DNA from: Dentipellis sp. KUC8613
Taxonomy: Eukaryota > Basidiomycota > Agaricomycetes > Russulales > Hericiaceae
Length of the DNA: 64,000 nt
Direction: 5' to 3'
Assembly: GCA_002286715.1 (NCBI GenBank)
Contig: NSJX01000001.1
Coordinates: forward strand, 497,835-561,834
Part shown: piece after piece, positions 1-10,457 of the stretch
Layout: each line of letters starts with the position of its first letter
Numbering within the stretch: position 1 is the stretch's first letter
Translations under genes and position numbers: made by a program
The notes under the pieces: generated by a model
Databases searched by the model: none
What the model saw: only the letters and a program-made list of their open reading frames with translations
Told to the model about the DNA's origin: nothing

Positions 1-365
1 TAGAAGAGAACCTAGATTGTCAGATGCGTGCAAATCCTTACTGTTGGGGGCCATTTGGAACAAGCTCAAGGTCTAAGATTGATGTTGTAAAAAGGTGATT
101 TTGGAAGTAACGGGCCTAGGTGAGGCGGGGCGCGGTACCGGACGAAGTAAAGAGCGTGGAGGTAATGAATGTAAAGTTGCGAACGATTGCGGGCGGATTG
201 GCAATCGCAGGCAGTGAAGTGCGACGCTGTCGAGGAGAAGGACGAAGGGTTTGTGGTGGTGAGGAGGAAGGGAACAAGTGGCAACTGCTGCGCTCAGACG
301 CTGGCAACCGCCGAAACAAGCCAACACTGCAACGCAGATCGCGATCAATCCCAACTCTCGTCAAA
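1..365. other. upstream region, no gene seen
   Basis: This is the left window edge and the promoter/leader of the WD40 gene that begins at 366. Open frames on both strands here start at non-ATG codons, show no recognisable domain and overlap one another. Part of an upstream neighbour could lie beyond the edge. Confidence 0.5.
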
Positions 366-1879
366 ATGTCTCTTTCCGAGGCCCCCGCCCTCCAATCCTC
401 TGCCGCTCCCCTCAGATCTTCCTCCCTCGCCGCCGATGCATACGTCCTCGCAATCGCGTCGCTGCCGTCATATTACGCGGCCTCGGCTTCTGCACCCTCC
501 AACAGCATCCACTATTTTGACCGGAGCATGCTGCGTAATGTCCACACCGTAACAAATGCTCACAAGGACGGAATTACCAGCTTGCGCGCTGTCGACTCAG
601 TCGCAGGGGCCTCCGGGCGCGTCCTTGTCACATCAGGAAAAGACGGGGTCGTCAAGGTATGGGACGACCGCACGCGCTCGGCCGCCGTGCAAAGTGCGTA
701 CGCGTCCAAATGGTCTTTCGGCGTGCCTTTTGACAACTCAAAGGACTTGGTGTTTTGCAGTGTCCCCGGCAGGCAGACCGCGCGCACTGCTTTCTTGCGA
801 TGTGTCTCCCGATGGTTTGACCGTTGCTGCAGGGACCACGGTGCAGAGCGATGAGGCCCTGATCTTGTACTGGTATTTGCTTCGCCTTCACCGATCATGC
901 CCGGCTGTTCACGCTCCTCCCAGGGATCCGAGAAATCCGGCCGCACCTCTGCGCACTCACGCTTCTACTCATTCAGATGATGTGACCGCGCTGCATTTCT
1001 GGCGACCATCTTCTAGCAATGCTTCACCGAGCTACAAAGCGTTGTTATCCGCGTCTACGGATGGCCTGGTCAGCATATCAAATGCGGATGAAGACGATGA
1101 AGACGAAGCCGTGGTGCACGTCGGCAACTGGGGTTGCAGCATCTCGCAAGCGGGTTGGATTCCTAGAAGAGGAGCCTTGCCCCATGTCTGGGCGGGCAGT
1201 GACATGGAGACATTCAGTACCTGGTCGGAAGAGGTAAGAGTGTGCACCAAAAACATACCAGGCTATCTCCTGATGTTACGTCTACAGCTGGATCCTCAAC
1301 AAGACCTCGACATCCGGGGACCATCCATTCATACCCAGCAACGAACTTGGGTAACGGACTATCTGATAGGATGCCATGCTTCTGAATCTTCAGACACTCT
1401 TGGCATCTTCGTAGGGTCAAATGAGTAAGAACTCCCCGTGCATCTTACCACCAGTCATTGACATTCACTGCAGAGGGGACATCGCACTCATAACAAGTGC
1501 TGACCACACGAGTCGCGATTCTCCCTGGACTTTGGAGCGACTCTGGACAGGCCAGCACACTGGAGTGGTCAGATCCATCTTATGGGACGAGCGGGTAAGT
1601 CGCAAATTTCCTCGACCTTTTCAAAAGGCTAAGAGCCTCTGCAGAATAATGTAATCCTTACTGGCGGCGAGGACTCGAGATTATGCATGTGGTCATGCCC
1701 ACCTCTACCTAGTGCAGGTGCGATGGAGACAGACGCGAGCCCTTCCAGAAAACGGGACCACGACGGCGACGTAGAGATGGGCGATACTTCTGATACTGTA
1801 TGTATCTCTCGCATTCTTTGAGACTGTCGGTACTGATCCGACTGGAATGTAGGGCCCGAAAAAACCGCGCCGCTCGTGA
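366..1879 (+). CDS. WD40 repeat protein, WDR89-like
   Basis: Predicted beta-propeller scaffold of the WDR89 type; the family's molecular role is poorly defined. The ATG at 366 opens a protein beginning MSLSEAPALQ. WD40 signatures follow: a DGITSLRAV blade start, TSGKDGVVKVWDDR, a second blade with CDVSPDGLTVAAGT, a LLSASTDGLVSISN blade, and near the end VILTGGEDSRLCMWS. An intron beginning GTGCGTACG near 693 joins two frames, and a second intron starting GTATTT near 872 restores YWDPR; further short introns lie near 1235, 1425, 1595 and 1800. The C-terminus is acidic and then basic, ending KKPRRS before the stop at 1877-1879, as in other WDR89 proteins. It is convergent with MSS1 across a 250-base gap. 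Assignment as WD40 is firm; the WDR89 subfamily call rests on blade order and the tail. Confidence 0.8.
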
Positions 1880-2131
1880 AGCGTACAACCAAAAGCATGG
1901 GAATCGACTTTGTATAAATCATTCCTAAATGCAATCCAGTCAGGGAATGTGCGATTATAGAGCTATATGATGTACCAGTGGGCTAGCAAAAACCCCGAGG
2001 ATTATAAAGCTTCAGTGTGTAATTTGGTTCGAACAAGGACAGCCTTGCAACCTCCATGGGTCTAAGCAGGAGTATGGCCCTCCAATTTTCTCACCAGCGA
2101 TCCAAGAAATCAGCCATCCCGCCTAATCATG

Positions 2132-4212
2132 TCATTTTCCAATACAGAATTCTCGGAAAATAACATCCAACACGTCCTCGCTGTCTATGATTCCAGAGAT
2201 TTTGCCCACCGCCTGTGCGGCGTATCGCAGCTCTTCCGCGGCGAACACGAGCTCATCCGTCGCTAGATTGCATACAATCAATTGTGGTACGTCAAGAAGG
2301 TAAGATTTGCACTCACGAAGTACCAAGAATGCTTCCAGGTGAAGCAAGGCTGTTTCTAGGTGCTTGCGATGCCTTGAATGTGTGATGAGAGGTGGCTCAG
2401 CCGTATTCTGCGCCTCTAACAAATTGTAGCTAAAACCAAGTAAAGTGCGGTTTGTGAACAACGGGTATGAAACATGTCGGAGAGACCTACCGTTGTTGTA
2501 GGGCCTTTGAGAAGCCTGAAAGAAATTCGCCAGTGCCCACTTTCGAGGCGAGGCTGGTGGTCCAGATATTGGGCACTTGAAGTTGCTTCTTGGCGTGTTC
2601 ATGGAGGCGTTGTACGGTACTTTCAGGCAATAGGTCTGCTTTGTTGAACAGGACGAATGTCTCCGGTGTTATGAGAGGCTTGATGGATGGAGGCACAATG
2701 ATTTCTTCGGACCCGGGTTCAACCGTGTCTGGGAGAGAAAGAACGAGGAGCGAGATATCTGAGCTCTCAATCCTATAAGATGATTAGAAACAGAAATGTC
2801 AATTATCGGAAAATAGACCTACGCCTTCTGAGCCCTGTCGACACCGATGCTCTCCACGACATCTGTCGTTTTTCGAAGGCCTGCCGTGTCGGCGACAATG
2901 ACAGGAAGTCCACCGATATCTAGCGACAACTCAAGAATGTCTCTTGTCGTCCCTGGTATATGCGTCACGATGGCTGCTTCACGCTGGGCTGGTACAGCAC
3001 GTTTAGATGATCATGAAGAATAGACGAGAACCAGGGACATACCGAGGAAGTTCAGAAGGCTACTTTTTCCAGCATTCGGTGGACCGAATATTGTCAGGCG
3101 GACCCCCGACCTCAGGATTTCTCCCCGCCGATCATCAGTCAGAATCGACACCATCCGCTCTCTTAGCTTTTCTCCAAGCTGCCACGCTACGCAACCCTAA
3201 GCAAACAGACTCACAGACGAGCGTAATCCCAGAGAGCCCACAAACCTTTGTCAAGCACCGAATCCTCCACATCCTCCTCCCCAAAATCAATCGCCGCCTC
3301 ACACAGCGACAGACACATCAGAATCTCGCCCCTCAGCCCATCAAACACCGCCCGCGTCGCACCCTGCAGTCGGAGAAAACAACACGCGTATATTGGAATG
3401 GGGTACGTTACAGAGAAATGATATCCAACCCACCCCCGCTGCGCGCAGCGCGGACTTGCGCTGCACCTCCGTCTCCGCGTCGATGAGGTCCTTCAGGCCC
3501 TCCACCTGCGTGAGGTCGAGCCGCCCGCCCTCGAATGCGCGGCGCGTGAACTCGCCCGGCTCTGCGGGGCGGCAGAAGGGGAGTCGCGAGAGCGCGGTGA
3601 GGACGGCCGAGATGATGGCGCGTCCGGAGTGGAGATGCAGTTCGACGACATCTTCTGTGGTGAAAGATTTTGGGCCTGCCAACGTAAGGGTCACCAGACG
3701 TCTCCGGGTCGGTAAGGATAAGGCGTACCTTTGAAAAAGACTACGAGACCGTCGTCTAGTACCTCTTCGCTGACTGGGTCTATGATGCTGCAGCGCTCCA
3801 ACCTCCACGGCTCTGGATTACGTTTCCTTCTCGACGGAGTTCTTACCATCTGCTGCCTGACCGCCAGCGCGTCCGGGCCAGATATACGCACAACAGCAAC
3901 ACCCGCCTTTCCTGGTGGTGTCGAGAGCGCATATATCGTCCTGCGCTGCGTATCGGAGAGAACCAAGTCGTTGAACACGGTTGTCGACGATTCAGCCGCG
4001 CGGTTTGGAGTTTTGGCTTGCAATGCTTGTCCGGCAATGGCAGAGAAGTCGCGCTTGACCAGGGGTGCGGACCGGCGCGTGCGCATTGACAAGACAGTTC
4101 TAGATCTGCACCGGTTGACGACACGAGCGGCTTGCGACGACGCAAAAGCATCCGACACCGCACGTCTTGCACATATCAGCTGTACCCGCGGAAGAGAAGA
4201 GATAGCGAGCAT
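2132..4212 (-). CDS. MSS1: mitochondrial tRNA modification GTPase MSS1 (TrmE/MnmE/GTPBP3 family)
   Basis: With its partner MTO1, this family makes the C5 (carboxymethylaminomethyl-type) modification on wobble uridine of mitochondrial tRNAs. The ATG at 4212 gives an Arg/Ser-rich, acid-poor leader of about 60 residues ([12 protein letters not shown]...), which fits a mitochondrial presequence. The TrmE N-terminal formyl-THF-binding domain follows, with [34 protein letters not shown] and [20 protein letters not shown]. The inserted G domain has G1 GPPNAGKSS (around 3090), G2 PGTTRD, G3 DTAGLR and G4 NKAD. The C-terminus is the family hallmark FCIGK immediately before the TGA at 2132-2134; that Cys is the conserved one. 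Several 50-60 base introns interrupt the gene. An in-frame frame extends upstream to 4305 from a non-ATG codon, so 4212 is preferred. Confidence 0.95.
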
Positions 4213-4444
4213 GGCTGTGGACGAGTACCACGACGCGCACAGGAGTGGAGAACAACAGACGCGCACTGTCTGAGCTTGGACACTTCCTTCCCACGGTGCA
4301 ATCAAGACTCGTTCTGCTTATCCCGCCCTCGACCCGCTTTGTCCATTCCTCTCTCCTCGTCTTTCCACGAGTTTACTTTTGCCGCGCTTCTACGCATACC
4401 CATAACAACCTCTCAGACGACGTTTACGAAGCGCATTAGCAGCC

Positions 4445-5416
4445 ATGGGTCAATCACGTACGTAGCGCCGTCCTCTGTGGGGTTTAGCAGTAATATTGGA
4501 CTGACGGTTTGCCCCCGTGCGGTTCAGCGTCACAGTTTATGGAGGATATGGAGAAGCGCTCCAATTGTGCGTCTATGTAGTGCTGCATCATGGGGAGTTC
4601 TAGTAACGCGTAGATTTCCACAGTCAACGCGAGCGAATTGGAGCGCCTGAAGAAGCGCTTTATGAAACTCGACAGGTGCGTCCCAGGCGTATTCTCACCT
4701 GCCTTGCAGCATCGCAAGCCAGCTCATGCTCGTGCGACATGCGTGCTGCAGTGATGGCTCTGGATCAATAGACCGTGAAGAGTTCCTGCAGATCCCGCAG
4801 ATTGCAAACAACCCGCTTGCATCCAGGATGATTGCCATTTTTGACGAGGAGTGCGTGTATCTGCTCCTTGCGGATAGACATGTGCCCATTATCTGTTAAC
4901 ACCTCAGTGGCGGAGGAACTGTCGACTTCCAGGAATTCGTCGGGGGCTTGAGCGCGTTCAGCAGCAGGGGAGGGCGGGACGAAAAACTACGATGTGGGTA
5001 CCATCGATGCCGTACACGGGCAGAAGATTGCTCATGATCTGCGGCGCCTTCCAGTTGCGTTCAAGGTGTACGACATGGATAGGGACGGCTACATCTCCAA
5101 CGGGGAGCTCTTCCTGGTTCTGAAGATGATGGTGGGCAACAACTTGAAGGTACTTCCATTATCCCGACGCGCGTGGTGGCACTCGAGACTCATGCCCGTG
5201 CCTGTGCGCCCCAGGACCCACAATTGCAGGAGATCGTCGACAAGACGATCATGGAAGCGGATAAGGACGGAGACGGGAAGCTGAGCTTCGAAGAGTTCAC
5301 CCAAATGGTCTCCAATACCGTACGTCGCTCCGTGTTCCTTCCGCCTGCCGTTCCCTGACATCATCACGCTTTTTCAGGACATCGTGAAGCAGATGACACT
5401 AGAAGACCTCTTCTAG
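4445..5416 (+). CDS. CNB1: calcineurin regulatory subunit B (EF-hand)
   Basis: Ca2+-binding regulatory subunit of the protein phosphatase calcineurin, acting with the catalytic A subunit and calmodulin in Ca2+ stress and morphogenesis signalling. The first exon is only 13 bases (MGQS plus one base), followed by GTACGT. Gly2 with Ser6 is a consensus N-myristoylation site. Four EF-hand loops are visible in order: [37 protein letters not shown] and [13 protein letters not shown]. The protein ends MTLEDLF before the stop at 5414-5416. The length, about 175 residues, is typical. An unusual donor (CTACGAT|GTGGGT near 4993) is needed to read KLRFAFKVYD. It is divergent from MSS1, with 232 bases between start codons. 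Confidence 0.96.
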
Positions 5417-6102
5417 CTTCCTCGCATGTCATGCCCTGCCTCGTTTTGGTTTCAGTCTCAGCTCGTCATACCCTACCCTCGCATCCGCATCCCTCTACGT
5501 TCTGCCATGGTTTTAATCAATGCATGCATATCACGAATTGTAATACTCATTGTACCAGGACCCATGGCTGGATTTTCAAGTGTGAATAAAAAGTTCAATA
5601 CATGGCCGAGACTTCCTGTCTGATGAGGCACTCCCGCCATGATCCATGATGTATGAAGTCCATGCGAAGTGAAGTGTATTCCTGTCTATGTCGTACAACA
5701 GCTAATATTATATAACTACAATAAGAAGTGGACGTGCGAACGGTACGTAGTATCACAATTAGAAGCGGGAAGTGGATTGTGGACGTGGTGGTTGTGGCAA
5801 GTGAGAGGGGTTTGGATCGGGGAATGAGTACAATAGACCTGGATGCGGCTGGACCAGTGCTCTATGACGGTGGGTAAGGTCCGGGTACAACGATGTCCTT
5901 CAGACGAACGTAAACAGAAGTCCTTTAGGGCACGCGGTCGAAGGCAACGGAGTACGCCGACATCTGTGCAGGCACGCAGCTGCATGGGGTGCAGATAATC
6001 GGGAGAGGGGTGGGGACGATGGGGGCGTGCCGGGGTATCGATGGATCATGGAGGTATCGTGAGAGACAGTTGAGCGCAGGCAATGGGCATTGCTGCGCGT
6101 GC
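5417..6102. other. convergent 3' intergenic region
   Basis: This lies between the 3' ends of calcineurin B (plus) and the unknown minus-strand gene. It is AT-richer than the genes and includes candidate polyadenylation stretches (AATAAA at 5586-5591). No coding frame here has an ATG plus recognisable content. Confidence 0.5.
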
Positions 6103-6857
6103 TCATCTATCGAACGCGCCACCAGCCAAGACGGGGCGGGCCTCCACGTCCATGGCCATGCCGTGCTGTTGCTGGGATGATGCGTTGAGCATAAACGGGG
6201 AATTGAATGAAGGCCGCGCGTGCTGTGCGAAGAAAGACGAGGCGGGGGAGCGGGAGGCGGCGGCCTGCGAGGCGGCAATGTAGAATGGATCTGTTGTTGC
6301 GAAGAGGGATGCCTGTGTGGGGCTCTCTATGAAGTGTGGGGTAGCTGGGGTGGTGTGGGCGTGGGATGTGGGGAAGCGAGAACTGTGTGAAAGGGGCGGG
6401 GAAAGAGGCTGTGATACCGGTCGCTGTGGCACAGCGGCGGTCGGCGACACGAGCAAGTCCTCGACCATCTGCTCCTCCTCCATGTCGTCGAGCTCATTTT
6501 GCTTGCCGTCCTCATATCCCCTGAAGGAGTTGGAAGAGTCGAAGGCGTGGGAGCGGGAGTCTTCATCCCAACGATAGGTCGGCGCGGTCGCGGTGGGGGT
6601 GTTACAGGGCTGCGCGAGGCTGCCTTTGCGGGGAATGCTCTGGCCGTTCATTCCACTGGTCATCGCAGGGGACTGTGTGAATAGCGTTGTGGCGAGCTGC
6701 GCCTGTAATGCAAGGTAGCGTGCGCATCAGAATGAGTGGCGCTGAGCAGCGACGAATGCGACAATGTGCATACCTGGAGAGCAGCGAGATCTATGGATTC
6801 CTGGCCGATATGGTTGGACGAGAAGGACGAGACGAGGTCGTCGACGGTGAAGCTCAT
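6103..6857 (-). CDS. unknown basidiomycete-type protein, 227 aa
   Basis: I do not recognise this protein. Two exons are clear: 6857-6774 encodes MSFTVDDLVSSFSSNHIGQE and eight more residues, and 6702-6103 encodes the rest, with a GTATGC...CATTACAG intron in phase 0. The N-terminal 40 residues look ordered and amphipathic (VDDLVSSF, IDLAALQAQLATTLF). The remainder is low complexity and rich in Pro, Ser, Gln and Ala, with an acidic helix-like segment (ELDDMEEEQMVEDLL) near residue 90. There is no signal peptide or membrane segment. The acidic patch followed by PQ-rich sequence would suit an adaptor or transcription-related protein, but that is only inference. It is transcribed away from SWD1 across a 1.5 kb gap. 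Confidence 0.7.
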
Positions 6858-8410
6858 GGTGGTAGCGCGCAAAGGGCGAGAGATGGAAGTGGCGCGGAGA
6901 TCAAGGGCGGCAGGAGACGGAGAGCAGAGACCAATATTTTGGGCGGTTATATGAGCAGCTGCAGCCCGAATGGCACAGATACTTCGCCAACCACGTGGGC
7001 CGCGGCACGCTTCGGTCCGCACTTGTCCCGTTTCTCCTCTTCGGCACACCCCGGCTCACTCAACCGCCAGTTGCGAGCCCCGGTCTCCTGTGGGGGCCGC
7101 TATCTTCTGCACTAGTACACACAGCTGTTTTGTTCTCCACACTACACTGCAACCCGTCCAGTTTACACAAAGGAATCTCTGTCCTCGGCCTCTGTAGCAG
7201 TCGTGACGTCGGCGGCCTCTTCGTCATGCAACGATCTTGCCCTGGGCATTCACATCCCCCAGTTCGCACCTCGATCTGGGCAGAAAGCATCCGTCATCTC
7301 GACCCAACGAGCGCGCCCAGCCCGACGGAAGCTCTTCTCCCAGCCATCTCCTGGCAAGTCCCGATCGCCGGCGCGCGGCGGCTTGCTTTCTTTCCGCATG
7401 CATCCTCGTTCTTCGCCCTGGGCCTGAACCTGCCTGGACGCGACAACCACGTGAAACTTTCGTCCTCTGAATCCCCGCTCTGGTCTTCCGTAAAAAGAAC
7501 GCTACGCGAGACTCGTGTTTTTGTCTGGATCGCGGGACCGTGCGACAGAGATACTCCGAATTTCTCCAGGTGAGTTCTGGAATCCGTGTACATGCGTCTG
7601 CTGCGAGGCGGCGAGGCCGCGCTAGATCCCTTTGCTTTGTCGCGCGCACCATTTGTCAATTCGCCGTCCCGCCGGCCTTATCGACCCCCACCGGTGCATA
7701 TACCAACGCGTCATAAATGGCAGTCACCGGTGCATTATTGTCACCGATTGCGGAATGGTTCGCGATCTTCGCATGTATTCCTGCATCCGTCCAAAGACGT
7801 CCCCTTTCTCACCGACGTGGTTACAGTGCTAGCTACCCACTGACCTGGAGCTGGTCGACGCGACCGATCTCTCGGGGCTCGTTGGCTGAGCTCGAACGTT
7901 TCGCTTTCTTCTTCAGAATCTTCTAGCGGTTGCATCCATTGCAATCAGCACTGGTGACTGCTGATTTGACCATATATGTATGTGTTTGAATGGCTCAGAG
8001 CGGTTATAGCTATAGCTAGCGCTACTAACACTTCGCGAACCGCCCATCGGTCCACTATTTTGGGTACTTCAGCGTCTATCCGAGGGTGCTGTAGGGTTTG
8101 TAATTCTGTGCTCTCACGGGCTGGCGCCACGCTGGCGTCGTCCATTTCCACGTCCGTACGCCTACGCCCTGTTCTAGTAGAAAATATGAAACGTTTTCCG
8201 ACGAGCAGCACCCTCGATGAATCTTCGGTGAAACTGAAAGCGAAGTAGAAAGAAATAATTGACGCGTCTGGTCATGTGATCGACGCGCTTCTCCGCACCC
8301 AGGCCTCTTTCAATCCTGCCCTCCTGTGTGTTTCCTTCCTCTAGATCTTGTCGAGGTACCGCCCAACGCTCCTGACACTTTGAAACGCGCAAAGCGCTCA
8401 CTCCGCAAAA
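6858..8410. other. 1.5 kb divergent intergenic region, no gene supported
   Basis: It separates the unknown minus-strand gene from SWD1. Several open frames of 60-190 codons overlap on both strands, but they lack conserved motifs, mostly start at non-ATG codons and are not joined by sensible splice sites. An ACGCGT hexamer is present at 8262-8267, 144 bases before the SWD1 ATG. Confidence 0.5.
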
Positions 8411-10234
8411 ATGAACGCGTCTCTTATGAGTGAGTCCTATGTATCTGTCGACTTGTTGGTTATCTCACGCCTGTCGCTGCAGATCCATTTAATATCACAT
8501 ATCCTACAGCTGTACAAGCTTCACTACCATCGCAGGCTTCAATAGCACGCTACGACCCATCAGGACGCTTTGTAGCAGCAGGACGCAACGATGGCTCCGC
8601 AGCCATCTGGGACCTGGAGACGCGCGCCGCCGTCAGATGGCTCGAGGGCCATGTCAAGGGCATCACCAGCGTAGAGTGCGTTCGTCAGCTCTGCTTCGTT
8701 CGAGCCACCAACTGAGTGAGTGTCTGTGTTCGCGCTTTTTTGCGGTGGATAGCTGGTCACGCCATTCGCGATTCGTGTTGACGTCGTCCAAAGACTGGAA
8801 TGTCATCGTGTGGGATCTGGCCTCGGACATCGACCCACCGCAGCGGCGAACGACCATCAGATTCGACGCACCCGTGAGCTCTGCCTCATTTCATCCCCGG
8901 AACAGGTGCGTAATCGTTCGAATGCCTGGATTGTCGTTTGAACTGGCCAGTTTAGCCGGATTATTCTCGCGCTGTTGACGACTGGGGATGCATACTTGGT
9001 CGACCTGCGGAAGAACCACAGAGGACGCGTCGAGCTAGTGGAAGTGCAGAACGATAACGAGAATGAGGCTCAAACGTCGTCACCGAGGTGAGAAACGCGT
9101 GCTATTTCCAACGTTAAGGACGTGCTTCATGCGGAACGAGACAGGTCTGCTATGACGGTCGCTCGTTTTGACCCTTCGGGGAAGCACGTCTTCATCGGCA
9201 CTTCTGTTGGTTCGATCCTCGTATTCAATACGCGTACAAAAATCGTAAGTACAAACGCCCATATATTAAGCAGCTGCTGAGCGTAACAAGATGGTAGCGC
9301 GGCACAAGATCTCTGGCGCCGGCGTAATGAGAGGATTGGAATTCGCGAGATCTGGAAGGTAACTTCTCTGCTTTATGGATTCGACTTTTGACCAATGCAT
9401 CTCACTTAGGCGACTAGTGACTAATTCGGCAGACCGTACTCTTCGACAATTTAATCTCCCCTCGTACCCTTCACCGAGCAGCGATAAAGAGTACCTTGAA
9501 CAGGACCTCGAGCCCACGCATCGTTTCAACGACCCGATCAACAGGAACGCGTGGCATGGCATGGCTTACAGTCCGGATGGCGAGTGGCTAGCGGGAGGTG
9601 CGTCTCATTCATGCAATGCCGTCTGCTCTCTTCAACCACTGATCTTGACAGGCGCTGCTGATCCGGCAACACACAAAATATACATATGGGATATCTCGAA
9701 TGACGGGCAGTTTGCGAGCGCTCTCGATGGAGGGCGGGAGCCATTGCTATTCGTCGATGTAGGTCGTCGTCTGCTCACTTGTTGCTGTGGTATGAATCCG
9801 TTTGCTAGTGGCATCCGCACAAACCGGCCATTGCGTCAACAACAAACCAGGGCAATATCCTCATCTGGCATTGCCCGGTGCCTGAACGATGGGGAGCGTT
9901 TGCTGGTGGATTCGAAGAGGTGGACGAGAACGTAGAATACGAGGAGCGCGAAGACGAATTCGACATTGTGAGTTGTAGCTCTGCGACCGGGTGTCTGTGA
10001 TCTCATTGTCGCGACACGCTATAGGAGGATGAGAGCGAACTCGCCTTGCGCAAGATGAAGGAAGAGGAAGAAGAAGTGGATATTATTTCCGGTATAGACG
10101 ACGGGAAGAATGGAGTGGGCGACGCGATGCGGGTGGACGGACAGGACGAGGACGCGACATGGGCAGACGAGGAGGGAGATGGAGATGTCGAAGGGTGGCG
10201 AATGAAGATAGTTGTGGAGGAGGATGGGATGTAG
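8411..10234 (+). CDS. SWD1: COMPASS complex WD40 subunit Swd1 (RbBP5 homologue)
   Basis: Core WD40 subunit of the Set1/COMPASS histone H3 lysine 4 methyltransferase. The start is MNASLM, with the Asn codon of MNPFNITYP split by the first intron (GTGAGT near 8430). WD40 units are plain: SIARYDPSGRFVAAGRNDGS, then AIWDLETR, then GHVKGITSVDWSRHSRFVLT and SSKDWNVIVWDLASD. Downstream come TVARFDPSGKHVFIGTS, then SLRRLVTNSADRTLRQFNLP, then the later blade AYSPDGEWLAGG and IYIWDISNDGQF. The C-terminal tail is very acidic (DESELALRKMKEEEEEVD, then DEDATWADEEGDGD), as in RbBP5/Swd1. The stop is at 10232-10234. The gene has many short introns. Confidence 0.93.
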
Positions 10235-10267
10235 GAGTAGTATATATGTACGAAATGCTGTAGTTTG

Positions 10268-10442
10268 ACGCGTGGCGAGCGATGATGGCATCGGAGTGCG
10301 GGACCCGCGCGTCTTGTTTGCCCTTGTTGGAGCACGCGTCTGCTCACGAATAGCTCCCTCACGCCGAGCCCATTCACAACCGCTCTATCCACCCAGCGCT
10401 GCGCGCGCATTGTGCCCCATTTCAACACGCTCAACAACGCGT
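10268..10442 (+). promoter_or_regulatory. three ACGCGT (MCB-type) boxes upstream of the APSES gene
   Basis: ACGCGT occurs at 10268-10273, 10334-10339 and 10437-10442, all within 190 bases of the ATG at 10458. ACGCGT is the MluI cell-cycle box bound by MBF, whose DNA-binding subunit is an APSES protein, so autoregulation is possible. The hexamer also occurs singly before other genes here, so the cluster matters more than any single copy. Confidence 0.45.
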
Positions 10443-10457
10443 TTTTGTCCACCAGCC

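Noticed and set aside
6995..7573. 192-codon plus-strand frame in the gap before SWD1
   Set aside because: It starts at a non-ATG codon, has no domain, and overlaps three other frames of similar size.
7945..8248. Small overlapping frames on both strands just upstream of SWD1
   Set aside because: Neither has supporting motifs or a recognisable relative; more likely promoter sequence.
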